A DNA stretch of 22,508 bases from a virus, in the IMG/VR virus record IMGVR_UViG_3300044612_001094, positions 1 to 22,508 of that record; one strand, given 5' to 3'. The notes below the pieces were generated by a model that saw only the letters and a list, made by a program, of their open reading frames with translations, had not been told where the DNA came from and ran no database searches. Position 1 is the stretch's first letter. Each line of letters opens with the position of its first letter. The position numbers were made by a program, and so were the translations under genes. Positions 1-8,816 of the stretch are shown piece after piece.

Positions 1-94
1 TAAATCTCACGGCATACATATTAACAACCTTTCTAATATACGAAATATATCTCAAACTACAGACGGAGATTTTATAGATATAACACAGTTATGA
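1..94 (+). CDS. 3' end of an upstream gene (partial)
   Basis: An open frame runs from base 2 to a TGA at 92-94 and gives the last 30 residues of a protein, ending in FIDITQL. The stop overlaps the ATG of the next gene in an ATGA arrangement, the usual sign of translational coupling, and that is the main reason to accept it as real. The tail is rich in Asn, Ile and Ser and has no recognisable domain. The next three genes look like glycosyltransferases, so this may be another member of that cluster, but that is only inference from position. Confidence 0.55.
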   Translation, partial: KSHGIHINNLSNIRNISQTTDGDFIDITQL

Positions 95-768
95 AAATTT
101 GTACAGTTATACTAACCCACGACGACCCCTTATATAACCATTTTGATGGTATTAAAAGAAAGTATCTAGAAAAAAGTAATGAGGACTTTTTATTTGTTTA
201 TAACGGTACTGACACCTCAAAGCACAATTTAAACAACAATACATACAATTACTATTCTGATATTGTTCACCCTAGTGGTATACCTGTAATGTTTGAAAAA
301 TTTATCGATGTAATTAATAGCGGTCTTTTAAATGATTATGATTATGTAATCCGGGTCAATAGCTCTACATTTATAGATCTTAAACAAATAAGACAAAAAT
401 TAATAGATAAAAAAGAAAATGTTTATATGGGTTTTTTTTACCCTAACTGGGATTTTGTTTCTGGTGCTTGTTCTATTTTTTCAAAAGACGTTCTTAAAAA
501 ACTTACTGAAAATGTTCACTTAGTTAATAAAAATCAAGAAGATGATACAGCAATTGGCAGCTTAATGAGTAGACTCAATATACCAAAAACCTTTTTAGAT
601 AGAGCATGCTTTGAGACTCATATTCAAGACACTCATATTACCGTTCCCTCTGTAAGTGTTGTTCAGGAGGCACTTAAACAGCCACAGATTCGAATTCGTA
701 ATAACTCTAATCGAGAAGTTATTGACAAAGGAATATGGAATATTATAGCTGATATTGTTTTAAACTGA
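91..768 (+). CDS. Glycosyltransferase-like protein, GT31/Fringe-like GT-A fold
   Basis: 225 aa, predicted cytosolic, with no signal peptide or membrane segment. The N-terminus (MKICTVILTH) is a typical first GT-A beta strand. Residues 83-98 (DYDYVIRVNSSTFIDL) align in character with the metal-binding strand of beta-1,3-glycosyltransferases, and residues 124-156 (SGACSIFSKDVL, then EDDTAIGSL) resemble the GT31 'G-x-G...ED-x-x-x-G' block. The usual DxD triplet is replaced by N-S-S at 90-92, so metal use or activity may differ. It overlaps the preceding gene by 4 nt and is followed by a GT2-like gene, suggesting a sugar-transfer cluster. Targets could be host surface glycan, virion protein or DNA base; the sequence does not decide. 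The family is an inference from motifs. Confidence 0.55.
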   Translation: MKICTVILTHDDPLYNHFDGIKRKYLEKSNEDFLFVYNGTDTSKHNLNNNTYNYYSDIVHPSGIPVMFEKFIDVINSGLLNDYDYVIRVNSSTFIDLKQIRQKLIDKKENVYMGFFYPNWDFVSGACSIFSKDVLKKLTENVHLVNKNQEDDTAIGSLMSRLNIPKTFLDRACFETHIQDTHITVPSVSVVQEALKQPQIRIRNNSNREVIDKGIWNIIADIVLN

Positions 769-803
769 TTGCACTTTAATAAACAGCCTTTAAAATTAGA
801 TAA

Positions 804-1511
804 ATGAAGTTTACTCTAGCTTTCACAACATATAATAGTTATCAGTTTATTGAACAGCAGCTTAGTAAAGACTATTTTGCAATGTCAGAGGGACTTATTA
901 ACGAAATAGTTATTCAGGATGATTTTTCAGATGATTTTTTAAAGCTTAAATCAAAAGAAACTAAAAATATTAAAATATATCAAAATCCAAAAAGACTTCT
1001 CCCTCTATTAAGCAGACCCGAATTACTTAAAAACTGTAAAAACGAATGGGTGTTATTAATGGACAGCGATAACTTTCTTACCCCTAAAAGCTTTAGTTCT
1101 TTAAAAACAATTATACCTGAACCTGGTGTAATTTATATGCCGGGGTTTGCTGAACCAGATTTTAACTTTAGATCTCAATACCCAGATACTTTTATAGACT
1201 TAAAACTTGCTGCAAATAGAGTTGGTCAGCCTGGAACCAATTGGATGAATGTACTTTTAAATACCGGTAACTATCTGGTACCTAAAAATGAATATCTAGA
1301 CGTAGCAAAAACCATAGACCCTACTTTACCGGTATGTCCCTGTGAGGTTCTTTATTTTAACTACCTATGGCTTAAGGCAGGTAAGAGGTTCTTTTGTAAG
1401 AGTAATTACGAATATTTCCACACCCAACGACCTGATAGTTTTTATAGAACGTATTGTGCAGATACCCGCCTGCCTGATTCCTTATACGAACTATACTATC
1501 AACACAAATAA
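804..1511 (+). CDS. Glycosyltransferase family 2-like protein
   Basis: 235 aa. The N-terminus (FTLAFTTYNSYQFIEQQL) is the standard GT2 nucleotide-binding beta-alpha unit. It is followed by EIVIQDDFSDD at 34-44, where GT2 enzymes carry their first conserved Asp. EWVLLMDSDNFLTP at 81-94 contains the DxD metal motif (D87-S-D89). These three elements in order and at normal spacing support a GT-A nucleotide-sugar transferase. The C-terminal third is less typical and has several aromatic residues and Cys. The stop TAA shares its last base with the ATG of the next gene (TAATG), so the two are probably co-translated. Acceptor and sugar cannot be read from the sequence. Confidence 0.7.
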   Translation: MKFTLAFTTYNSYQFIEQQLSKDYFAMSEGLINEIVIQDDFSDDFLKLKSKETKNIKIYQNPKRLLPLLSRPELLKNCKNEWVLLMDSDNFLTPKSFSSLKTIIPEPGVIYMPGFAEPDFNFRSQYPDTFIDLKLAANRVGQPGTNWMNVLLNTGNYLVPKNEYLDVAKTIDPTLPVCPCEVLYFNYLWLKAGKRFFCKSNYEYFHTQRPDSFYRTYCADTRLPDSLYELYYQHK

Positions 1512-2323
1512 TGAAACAATTATTATATCTCGAATCTGGCGACAGAAAAGCCGGTTTATTTTCATATGTCATGCAAGTCATTGTTATGGCTAAAGTATGT
1601 GAAGATCAAAATATACCAATGTATATCGATTTTTCACAAGACATGCTTTATTACAAAGACGGTAAAACAAACGACAACGTCTGGGATTACTATTTTGAAC
1701 AACCCTACCCTGATATTGATCTTAACGAATATGAAAGGGTTAGAGCTGTTTGGTATCAAGATAATCGGCCGTTGCAGTTGCCGTTTCGGTACGAAAAAGA
1801 TTCAGACTTTTTAGAACAGGCTCGTAAATACTGCAAACAGTATGTTAAAATAAAATCTAGTCTCTTAGAGACAGCAAACAGTTTTATCAAAAACAATACC
1901 AATCAAAACTACTTAGCCGTCCATAAGCGAGGAACAGATCACGAAAACGTTAACTATTTTACTATTGAAAATTATTTTACTGAAACTGACAAATACATTG
2001 ATAACCACGATCAGCTTTTAGTTTGCTCAGATGAGCAGTTTTCAGTAGATGCGTTTAAGACTCGTTACGGATCTAAGGTAATTAGTTACGATAGTGCTAG
2101 AGAGACTGAAGAAAATCCTTCTCGTCGTAAAGGTGCTCATTACAAAGATAATGGGGATAATTTTGTATATAAGAATGGTAGAGATTGTGTAATTGAAGCC
2201 TATTTGTTATCTCAAGCAAAATTTTTATTAAAAACACTTTCAAACGTCTCCCATTACGCTGTAATGTCTAATGAAAATCTTGATTTCGTCTGGATAGATT
2301 CAGGGTATAAGACTTTTTATTGA
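1511..2323 (+). CDS. NodZ/fucosyltransferase-like GT-B glycosyltransferase
   Basis: 270 aa. Residues 135-144 (LAVHKRGTDH) match the GDP-binding 'H-x-R-x-T-D' loop of the NodZ/FUT8/POFUT superfamily, here with Lys at the middle position. Downstream, LLVCSDEQFSVDAFKTRYG resembles the 'fl-at-Dd...v...f...yg' segment. Near the C-terminus GRDCVIEAYLLSQAKFLLKT-SNVS matches the 'D-l-LL-s-c-d-f-l-v-g-t-S-n-v-s' motif. These three motifs in order make a GT-B fucosyltransferase-type fold likely. The protein is shorter than eukaryotic members and has no membrane anchor. It starts at an ATG overlapping the preceding GT2 stop by one base. It may decorate a phage or host glycan; the donor is presumed GDP-sugar by family only. 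Confidence 0.6.
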   Translation: MKQLLYLESGDRKAGLFSYVMQVIVMAKVCEDQNIPMYIDFSQDMLYYKDGKTNDNVWDYYFEQPYPDIDLNEYERVRAVWYQDNRPLQLPFRYEKDSDFLEQARKYCKQYVKIKSSLLETANSFIKNNTNQNYLAVHKRGTDHENVNYFTIENYFTETDKYIDNHDQLLVCSDEQFSVDAFKTRYGSKVISYDSARETEENPSRRKGAHYKDNGDNFVYKNGRDCVIEAYLLSQAKFLLKTLSNVSHYAVMSNENLDFVWIDSGYKTFY

Positions 2324-2354
2324 TTTAATCAACAACTCCTCTATACTATAAAGA

Positions 2355-4151
2355 GTGCGCTTAGTAAACTTTAAAACTCTTACGGTCAAGAACTTTCTCT
2401 CTGTCGGAGAATCTCCTGTAACTATTGACTTCCAAAAAGGTGTTAATGTCATAACCGGGGTAAACTACGACAAGGAAGATTCTAAAAACGGTGTTGGCAA
2501 ATCTACTATCGCTGATGCATTGTACTTTGCTTTGTTCGGTACTACAATTAGAGAGTTATCCAAGGACCTTATTGTTAATTCTTTTACAAAGAAAAAATGT
2601 GAAGTAGTTCTTACTTTCAGTATTGAAAACGGTAATGGTCTTTCCGAGTACAAAATTGTACGAACCATTAACCCTACTAAATGCTTTCTTACTCGTAACG
2701 GAGAAGATGTAACTCGATCAACCATGGCTAAGACAAACGAGTGTATTCAGAAACTTGTTCTGTCTAATGGTAAGATCTTTCAAAACTCGGTCATCATGAC
2801 TATCAATAACACTGTACCTTTTATGGCACAGTCAAAGATTGATAAGCGGAAGTTTATTGAAAGTATTCTTAGTCTTGAAATATTCTCTGATATGCTTTCG
2901 AAAGCTCGAGAAGAACACAACGGACTCAAGAGAGATTACGAAGTATTGTTCACTAAGGTAGAGGGTATTGAAAAGGGCTACAAATTTAATAAAGAGCAAT
3001 TAGATACCTTCGAGGACCAGAAGAAACAAAAAGTAGAAGCACTGGTTAAAAAGATTGAAGAGAACAAGCAAAAGATTGAAGATCTTAACAAAGGCGTCAA
3101 AACTTTACCTGACGACGTCTTGCAAAAGCTAAATACAAAAGAAGAACAATGTAATACCGATCTTAAAGATATACAGAAGAAGTACAAGTCAGCCTACGAA
3201 GTTCTAGCTGATGTAAAAAGTAAAATTAGCCATATTGAGTCCCAGCTTAAAGAAATTGAAAAGGTGGGAGCCATTTGTACTACCTGTAAGAGATCTTACT
3301 CAGAGGATGATATTAATCATAAAGAAGCTAACAAAAAAGAATTAAACACTAAACTAAAAGATCTCAGTAATGATCTTAAAAGTTCTCAAGAAGCATTAGA
3401 TGTAGTTAACGCTGAACAGTTTAAAAAAGAAAAAGAGATTAAAGATATTCAAGATAAAAGAAATGTTGTTAGGGACGTACTAAACAATAACAAGAACATA
3501 GAAACTAAAATTAGCTTTATTAACGATTCAATCCAGGAGGTTCTTAAAGAAATTGATCAAGTCAAAGGACAGACTAATCAAGCTCTTGAAAGTGTCGTTA
3601 AAGAACTAGAAGAAAAACTTTTAACCGGTAAAAAAGATCTTGAAATATTAGAACATAATCTCGATGTTTTAGAGTGCGTTAAGTTTGTTGTATCTGAAGA
3701 GGGTGTTAAGTCGTATATTGTTAAGAAGATTTTAGCAGTACTCAATGCCCGTATGGCTCATTATCTAGAACAATTACATGCAAACTGCTTGTGTCAGTTT
3801 AATGAATACTTTGATGAGATTATTACAGATGAAAAAGGGGAGTTAAAATCTTACTTTAACTTCTCAGGAGGCGAGAGAAAGAGAATTGATCTTGCTTGTC
3901 TGTTTTCTTTCTTAGATATTCGCCGGATGCAAGGCGAGGTACACTTTAGTACTATTTTCTATGACGAACTTCTAGATTCATCTCTGGACGATAAAGGAGT
4001 TGAATTGGTGTTAAAGATTCTTCGTGAAAGATCTCTTAAGCATAATGAAAACTGCTACATTATCACTCACCGCGGAAACGCTATAACCACCCAAGTAGAC
4101 AATATTGTCTTCCTTGAAAAACGAAACAACTTTACTTATTTATTATCATAA
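2355..4151 (+). CDS. 46: Recombination endonuclease ATPase subunit, T4 gp46-like (SbcC/Rad50 family)
   Basis: 598 aa; T4 gp46 is somewhat shorter (about 560). With its partner nuclease gp47 the family processes DNA ends for recombination-dependent replication. Visible elements: N-terminal KNFLSVGE typical of Rad50/SbcC; Walker A NGVGKST at 45-51, preceded by an insertion (NYDKEDSK) that lengthens the P-loop entry; long coiled coil at about 185-440; zinc-hook C-T-T-C at 308-311; ABC signature FSGGERKR at 503-510; Walker B TIFYDE at 533-538; switch His at 572. The start is GTG at 2355, chosen because homology begins right there (MRLVNFKTLTVKNF) and no upstream in-frame ATG fits. gp47 is not adjacent; glycosyltransferase genes lie upstream instead, so the partner must be outside the window. 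Confidence 0.93.
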   Translation: MRLVNFKTLTVKNFLSVGESPVTIDFQKGVNVITGVNYDKEDSKNGVGKSTIADALYFALFGTTIRELSKDLIVNSFTKKKCEVVLTFSIENGNGLSEYKIVRTINPTKCFLTRNGEDVTRSTMAKTNECIQKLVLSNGKIFQNSVIMTINNTVPFMAQSKIDKRKFIESILSLEIFSDMLSKAREEHNGLKRDYEVLFTKVEGIEKGYKFNKEQLDTFEDQKKQKVEALVKKIEENKQKIEDLNKGVKTLPDDVLQKLNTKEEQCNTDLKDIQKKYKSAYEVLADVKSKISHIESQLKEIEKVGAICTTCKRSYSEDDINHKEANKKELNTKLKDLSNDLKSSQEALDVVNAEQFKKEKEIKDIQDKRNVVRDVLNNNKNIETKISFINDSIQEVLKEIDQVKGQTNQALESVVKELEEKLLTGKKDLEILEHNLDVLECVKFVVSEEGVKSYIVKKILAVLNARMAHYLEQLHANCLCQFNEYFDEIITDEKGELKSYFNFSGGERKRIDLACLFSFLDIRRMQGEVHFSTIFYDELLDSSLDDKGVELVLKILRERSLKHNENCYIITHRGNAITTQVDNIVFLEKRNNFTYLLS

Positions 4152-4155
4152 TCTC

Positions 4156-5409
4156 ATGTCAAACTATCTCGTACAGCAATCAGGTATTCCTAATCTTATG
4201 GGTGCTCCTATAGGTCTGCCTCCCTTTATTCCCACCACAACCCAGGTACTGCCTGTTGCTAATCCGGGCGGTGTTTTGCCTCCTCCTGAAATACCCGGAC
4301 AAGGACTACCTAGAGCTATTAACTATCTTGCAGACTATGGTGGTTGTTCCTGGTATCGCTGTATGGCCCCGAACTTGATGCTTAACTTGTATCAAAAAGC
4401 CGTCATGCTTGAACTAACAACCATGGTTCTTGATCCGAGATTCTATACTGGAGTTAAAGCTGTTAAAATACAACGCCAGGCTACCCCTATTCAGAGAGAC
4501 TTTGTTAAGATGTTGAAAGCTATCTCAAAAGAGGCAGGCTTTAAGCTTATTTACGAAATTGATGATATTGTTTTTAGAGAAGACATTCCTGATTTTAATC
4601 GCAATAAAGACGCGTTCGTACAAGATGAAATCCGCAATTCTATTTTAGAGATTCTTGATATGTGCGATGAAGTTACAGTCACTTGTGAGTTCATGAAAAA
4701 CTATTTCGACGAGAAGATGGGTGTTAAAAAGTCTACTGTTATACCTAACTACCTTCTTCGCTGGTGGTTTGACCGGTACTACAATCTCGGTGAACTTGTT
4801 AAGAAATTTGATAAAAACAAGAAGAAACCGGTTATTTCAATTTTTGCTTCAGGCACTCATGTTGACGTAACTAATAGAACCGGACAAAGAGATGATTTTG
4901 AAATGGTGGTACCTGCTATCATTAATACCCGTAAAGACTTTAAGTGGCAATTCTATGGTTGTTACCCTCTACCTCTCAAACCTTATATTGATAGAGGAGA
5001 GATTACCTTTAAAGAATGGACAGCTCTTCCCGAGTTTCCCGGAGCTATGGCAGAATCTGGTACTCAGCTTACCTTTGCCGCTCTTCAGGACAACAACTTC
5101 AATCGTGCTAAGAGTAATATTAAGTTACTGGAAGCCGCCGCACTAGGCATTCCTTGTGTATGTCCCGACATGGTTACATACAAGGATGCTCACTTAAAGT
5201 ACTCAAATGCTGCAGAATTTATCGACTGTATCAAAACGGCTACTAAAAACCAGTCTGTTTATGCAGACTACTGTAAGAAAGCTCGTGCATATGCCGATAA
5301 CTTCTGGCTTGAAGATGAAAAGAACCTTATGAAACATCATGAGGCTTACTTTACCCCGTTCGGTTCACCTGAACGAAAGTATTTGCTTGAGACTAACCCC
5401 AAGTCATAA
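4156..5409 (+). CDS. GT-B glycosyltransferase (GT4-like) between gp46 and DNA polymerase
   Basis: 417 aa from the ATG at 4156, which lies 4 nt after the gp46 stop. An in-frame ATG at 4105 would bury the start inside gp46 and is less likely. Residues 1-52 are Pro/Gly rich and probably disordered. LPRAINYLADYGGCSWYR (51-68) resembles the glycine-containing donor/acceptor loop of GT-B enzymes. LIYEIDDIVF (131-140) is a motif common in phage GT4-like proteins, and STVIPNYL (193-200) marks the domain linker. FNRAKSNIKLLEAAALGIP (315-333) matches the C-terminal nucleotide-sugar binding helix of GT4 enzymes. The enzyme probably transfers a sugar from a nucleotide sugar. Its place inside the DNA-replication block, next to a DNA-modification cassette, makes a DNA base acceptor conceivable, but a glycan or protein acceptor is equally possible. 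Confidence 0.7.
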   Translation: MSNYLVQQSGIPNLMGAPIGLPPFIPTTTQVLPVANPGGVLPPPEIPGQGLPRAINYLADYGGCSWYRCMAPNLMLNLYQKAVMLELTTMVLDPRFYTGVKAVKIQRQATPIQRDFVKMLKAISKEAGFKLIYEIDDIVFREDIPDFNRNKDAFVQDEIRNSILEILDMCDEVTVTCEFMKNYFDEKMGVKKSTVIPNYLLRWWFDRYYNLGELVKKFDKNKKKPVISIFASGTHVDVTNRTGQRDDFEMVVPAIINTRKDFKWQFYGCYPLPLKPYIDRGEITFKEWTALPEFPGAMAESGTQLTFAALQDNNFNRAKSNIKLLEAAALGIPCVCPDMVTYKDAHLKYSNAAEFIDCIKTATKNQSVYADYCKKARAYADNFWLEDEKNLMKHHEAYFTPFGSPERKYLLETNPKS

Positions 5410-5423
5410 TACAATAGGTATTA

Positions 5424-7970
5424 GTGTATAGGAACGCATCATATAACCCACGAGAGGGTACTGTTTATCTAAGAACTTGGACTGAGGACGGTCATCGTAT
5501 CGATACCGAAGTTCCGTTCACACCTTATCTCTATACCGAGCATAAGGAGTCAAAAGACGCTACGTCCATCTTTAAAACACCGCTTAAAAAGCATTACTTT
5601 AAGAATACTTTTGAACGTACTAAGTTTGTTCAAGAAACTAAGAATCCAAGACTATTTGGCAATCTCTCTGTCGATCAACAGTTCTTGGTTGACCGATTCA
5701 AGGAGGATGTTCATAAACCTGAGTTCAGTCAGTTTCCTCTCAAGGTATTCTTTATCGATATTGAGACGTATTCACCAGGTGCTTTTCCTATTCCGAAGTA
5801 TGCTAAAGACCCAGTCAATCTTATAACCGTACTCGACACTCTTAGCGGCAAGATTCATACCTGGGGTCTTAGGGAAGACTATAAACCCAAACTCGATAAC
5901 GTTACATACTATTGTTGTAAGACAGAAGGTGAATTGTTTGAGAGATTTGTTAACTTTTGGAAGAAAGATCCGCCTGATATTCTGACCGGTTGGAACACCG
6001 AGCAGTTCGACATTCCTTATATTATCAATCGAGCTAAGAACTTACTCGGTGAAGACTTCATTAAACAGCTCTCACCCGTCGGTCAGGTACACTATAGAGA
6101 AAACTTTGCTAAGTTTGGTAAAGAGATGGGTCGGTGGTATATTTCTGGTATTAGCTGTTTGGACTACATGGAAATTTACAAGACGTACTCCAAGGGTGAT
6201 AGAGAGTCGTTCTCTCTAAACTACATTTGTGAATACGAACTTGGTGAAGGTAAACTAGCAATCAATGCTACTAATCTTTCTTCGCTCTCTGAAACTGATT
6301 GGGAAAACTTTGTCGATTACAACATTCAAGACGTTGATCTACTTCGTAAACTTGAAGAGAAGCTAAACTATCTTAAAATTATTCGACTCTTGTCTTATAA
6401 AGGCTGTACAAACTTTGAGAGAGCTTTAGGTAAGGTATCAATTGTAACGGGTGCTATGACGCTCCAGGCACAGAAGCAAGGATACGTCATTCCTACCTTT
6501 AAGAATGAAACTGAAAGAGAATCTCTTGAAGGTGGTTACGTTAGAGATCCAGAGAGAGGTCTTAAAGAGGCTATTGTATCGTTTGACGTTAACTCACTGT
6601 ACCCTAACACCATTATTACCCTTAACATTGGTTCTGAGACGAAGTTAGGTAAAATCGTAACCGGTGATCCCGAATACGATAAGGAAGTTGAGATCAAACT
6701 TGAGTCAGGCGGTATGTTTAAAGTTACTACTGATAAACTCAAGAAGTTCTTAAAAGACGAAAACGTCGCTCTATCTAAAGCAGGGGTATTGTACTCGCAG
6801 AAGTTTAAAGGTGTCTGTCCTAACCTGATTAATAGTATCTATGACGAACGTGTCTATGCACGTAACGAGATGCTTAAGCTTAAAAAGACAAAGCAGAAGG
6901 ATAAAGAAACAGTAGGTAAGATTCAATACTTTGATACACTTCAATACACGTTAAAGATCCTTCTTAACTCCATTTACGGTACGTTTGCTAACAAGCATTC
7001 AGCGTTCATGGATATTGATAACGCTTCGTCGATTACTTTGACTGGGCAAGCTGTTGCTAAAGCAGGCGGAGCCATTGTAGATACCTGGGCTAAAGAAAAG
7101 TTTGGTATTACTGAATCGCTTATTATTGCCGGAGATACAGACTCTCTATATACAACAATTCAGCCTATTCTCGACAAACTGGGTCTACCTTTAGTTAAAG
7201 ACGGTAATATTACTTCTGAGGCTCATCAGATCATTAATGCCATGGAAAAACATCTCAATACTGAGATCATTAACTGGGCTAAAACTGATCTTAATTCTGC
7301 TGATCCTCGATTTGTCTTTAAACGTGAAGCTATTGCTGACGTTGGGTCGTTCTTACAGAAGAAGCGTTACATTATTCATATCTTGGACGAAGAGGGCGTT
7401 CCTACTAATAAGTTTAAGTATGTAGGTGTTGAATTGGCACGGTCAACAACCCCTAAGGAAGTAAAGGCCTTGATTAAGAAAACTATTGATACGGCCTTCC
7501 TTACAAAAGATATTAAGAAGACTAATGAAGTGTTCCGGGAGGCTTACGATCACTTTAAAAACTTGGATGTATCTGAAGCCGCTTTCCGTAAGGCTGTAAA
7601 AGAGCTAGAAAAGTATTCAGGTGGTGCTTCATTACATAAGTTTAACCTCGGTACCCCTTGTCACGTAAAAGCTGCTCTTGCCTATAACTTCTTACTTGAG
7701 AAGATGGATATACAGACCAAATATGAAAAAATTAACTCTGGCCAGAAGATCAAATACTTCTACGCTATGAAAAATCCTTATGGTCTAGATGCTGTAGCGT
7801 TTACTGGAGAGTACCCTGGAGAGTTTCACGAGATTAAGATTGACTACGATAAAATGTTCGGTAAAATTGTAGCTCCTCCTATTGAACAGGTTTATGAAGC
7901 TATCGGATGGAGATTGCCGGTAATTGGCAAAGAAGTTCAAACAGATTTATTTGATTTATTTGGAGACTAA
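5424..7970 (+). CDS. 43: Family B DNA polymerase, T4 gp43-like
   Basis: 848 aa (T4 gp43 is 898), the replicative polymerase with 3'-5' proofreading. Exo I FFIDIETYS with D112/E114; Exo II NTEQFDIPY with D196; Exo III YNIQDVDLL with D303. Motif A SFDVNSLYP with D388; motif B KILLNSIYG at 511-519; motif C GDTDS with D571/D573. All catalytic residues are present, so both activities should be functional. The last ten residues (QTDLFDLFGD) resemble the C-terminal clamp-binding peptide of T4-type polymerases (LFDMFDF type), consistent with the gp45-like clamp at 17507-18244. The start is GTG at 5424, placed 14 nt after the preceding stop; homology begins at once (MYRNASYNP). No intein or intron interrupts it. 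Confidence 0.96.
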   Translation: MYRNASYNPREGTVYLRTWTEDGHRIDTEVPFTPYLYTEHKESKDATSIFKTPLKKHYFKNTFERTKFVQETKNPRLFGNLSVDQQFLVDRFKEDVHKPEFSQFPLKVFFIDIETYSPGAFPIPKYAKDPVNLITVLDTLSGKIHTWGLREDYKPKLDNVTYYCCKTEGELFERFVNFWKKDPPDILTGWNTEQFDIPYIINRAKNLLGEDFIKQLSPVGQVHYRENFAKFGKEMGRWYISGISCLDYMEIYKTYSKGDRESFSLNYICEYELGEGKLAINATNLSSLSETDWENFVDYNIQDVDLLRKLEEKLNYLKIIRLLSYKGCTNFERALGKVSIVTGAMTLQAQKQGYVIPTFKNETERESLEGGYVRDPERGLKEAIVSFDVNSLYPNTIITLNIGSETKLGKIVTGDPEYDKEVEIKLESGGMFKVTTDKLKKFLKDENVALSKAGVLYSQKFKGVCPNLINSIYDERVYARNEMLKLKKTKQKDKETVGKIQYFDTLQYTLKILLNSIYGTFANKHSAFMDIDNASSITLTGQAVAKAGGAIVDTWAKEKFGITESLIIAGDTDSLYTTIQPILDKLGLPLVKDGNITSEAHQIINAMEKHLNTEIINWAKTDLNSADPRFVFKREAIADVGSFLQKKRYIIHILDEEGVPTNKFKYVGVELARSTTPKEVKALIKKTIDTAFLTKDIKKTNEVFREAYDHFKNLDVSEAAFRKAVKELEKYSGGASLHKFNLGTPCHVKAALAYNFLLEKMDIQTKYEKINSGQKIKYFYAMKNPYGLDAVAFTGEYPGEFHEIKIDYDKMFGKIVAPPIEQVYEAIGWRLPVIGKEVQTDLFDLFGD

Positions 7971-7985
7971 TTTATACTTTCAACT

Positions 7986-8816
7986 ATGCTTATATCACAC
8001 GAAACACCGGTATCGTTGCTCCCCTACTCTTGGGGATATAACGATTACTGCTACTGCTTGGTGCATTTATTACCTGAGAATCAAAAATATAAAGACTTTT
8101 ATTTCAAATGTGTCGAGTATGGCCGTCATGTTTTATTAGATACATCTGTTTTTGAATTAGGGGAAAGCTTCGACCCAGAACAATATGCATATTGGGTCAA
8201 AACATTGAAACCAACAGAATATATTATTCCTGATGTTCTAGAAGATACTGAAGGTACTTGTAAGTCGATGGATAGCTTCTTGTCGAAGTATTCTGATCTT
8301 CCGGGTCGTAAAATCGGGGTAGTTCAGGGCAAGACATATCAGGAAATTGTTGACTGTTATAACTTCGTAGCACCTAAAGTTGACAAAGTAGCTATCTCTT
8401 TTGACTACTCTTATTATCTAGAACATTGGTCAACATCAGAAATTAGAGTACCTGAGTTCGTCAAACAACACGAACAAAATAAATGGTTTAAGTATGCTTT
8501 AGGTCGTGTACTGCTACTTGACAATCTTTATAACGACGATATTCTCGATGTAACAAAACCACACCATCTCTTAGGTGCATCAGTACCTTGGGAATTTTCA
8601 CTCTATGCTAAAAACGATCTGTCAGAATATATTGAAACTGTTGACACTTCAAATCCTATTGTGGCAGGTATTCTTGGTAAAAAATACAAATCCGAATACG
8701 GATTGTCAGAAAAATGGTCAGTAAAGCTTGTTGACTTTATTGATGCTGAATTGACTGAACAACAAGTTTACGATTCATTCTGGAATATTACTCAATTTAG
8801 AAAATTATGCAGGTAA
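7986..8816 (+). CDS. dpdA: DpdA-like DNA guanine transglycosylase (7-deazaguanine insertion)
   Basis: 276 aa. The pattern is that of a tRNA-guanine transglycosylase TIM barrel shortened as in phage DpdA proteins. LLDTSVFELGES at 50-61 corresponds to the TGT 'D-S-G-x-F-Q' general acid/base and substrate loop (D52). IIPDVLEDTEGT at 80-91 gives the base-recognition Asp (D83). IGVVQGKTYQE at 110-120 is the 'V-Q-G' loop (Q114, G115). HHLLGASVPWEF at 193-204 matches the TGT 'lmGvG-p' strand. TVDTSNP at 218-224 supplies the likely nucleophilic Asp (D220). There is no zinc-binding domain and no tRNA-binding extension, as expected for an enzyme acting on DNA. It overlaps the next gene, a formyltransferase, by 10 nt and is followed by QueF, which strongly supports a role in 7-deazaguanine DNA modification. 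The DpdA subfamily cannot be assigned by eye. Confidence 0.78.
   Translation: MLISHETPVSLLPYSWGYNDYCYCLVHLLPENQKYKDFYFKCVEYGRHVLLDTSVFELGESFDPEQYAYWVKTLKPTEYIIPDVLEDTEGTCKSMDSFLSKYSDLPGRKIGVVQGKTYQEIVDCYNFVAPKVDKVAISFDYSYYLEHWSTSEIRVPEFVKQHEQNKWFKYALGRVLLLDNLYNDDILDVTKPHHLLGASVPWEFSLYAKNDLSEYIETVDTSNPIVAGILGKKYKSEYGLSEKWSVKLVDFIDAELTEQQVYDSFWNITQFRKLCR

Noticed and set aside
2335-2354. CTCT...AGAG hairpin before gp46 as terminator
   Set aside because: Only four base pairs and no T-tract; not supportable.
2465-2725. Minus-strand open frames within gp46 and other core genes (also 6536-6742, 20509-20760)
   Set aside because: They are shadows of strongly supported plus-strand genes, with no recognisable motifs of their own.
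4105-4158. Earlier ATG for the GT-B gene inside gp46
   Set aside because: The 17 extra residues lie wholly within the gp46 coding end in another frame; the ATG at 4156 just after the gp46 stop is more natural.
7986-8816. Reading the DpdA-like gene as a host-type tRNA-guanine transglycosylase (tgt)
   Set aside because: It is much shorter than Tgt (about 370 aa), lacks the zinc-binding Cys/His cluster, and sits with queF and a formyltransferase in a phage replication block.
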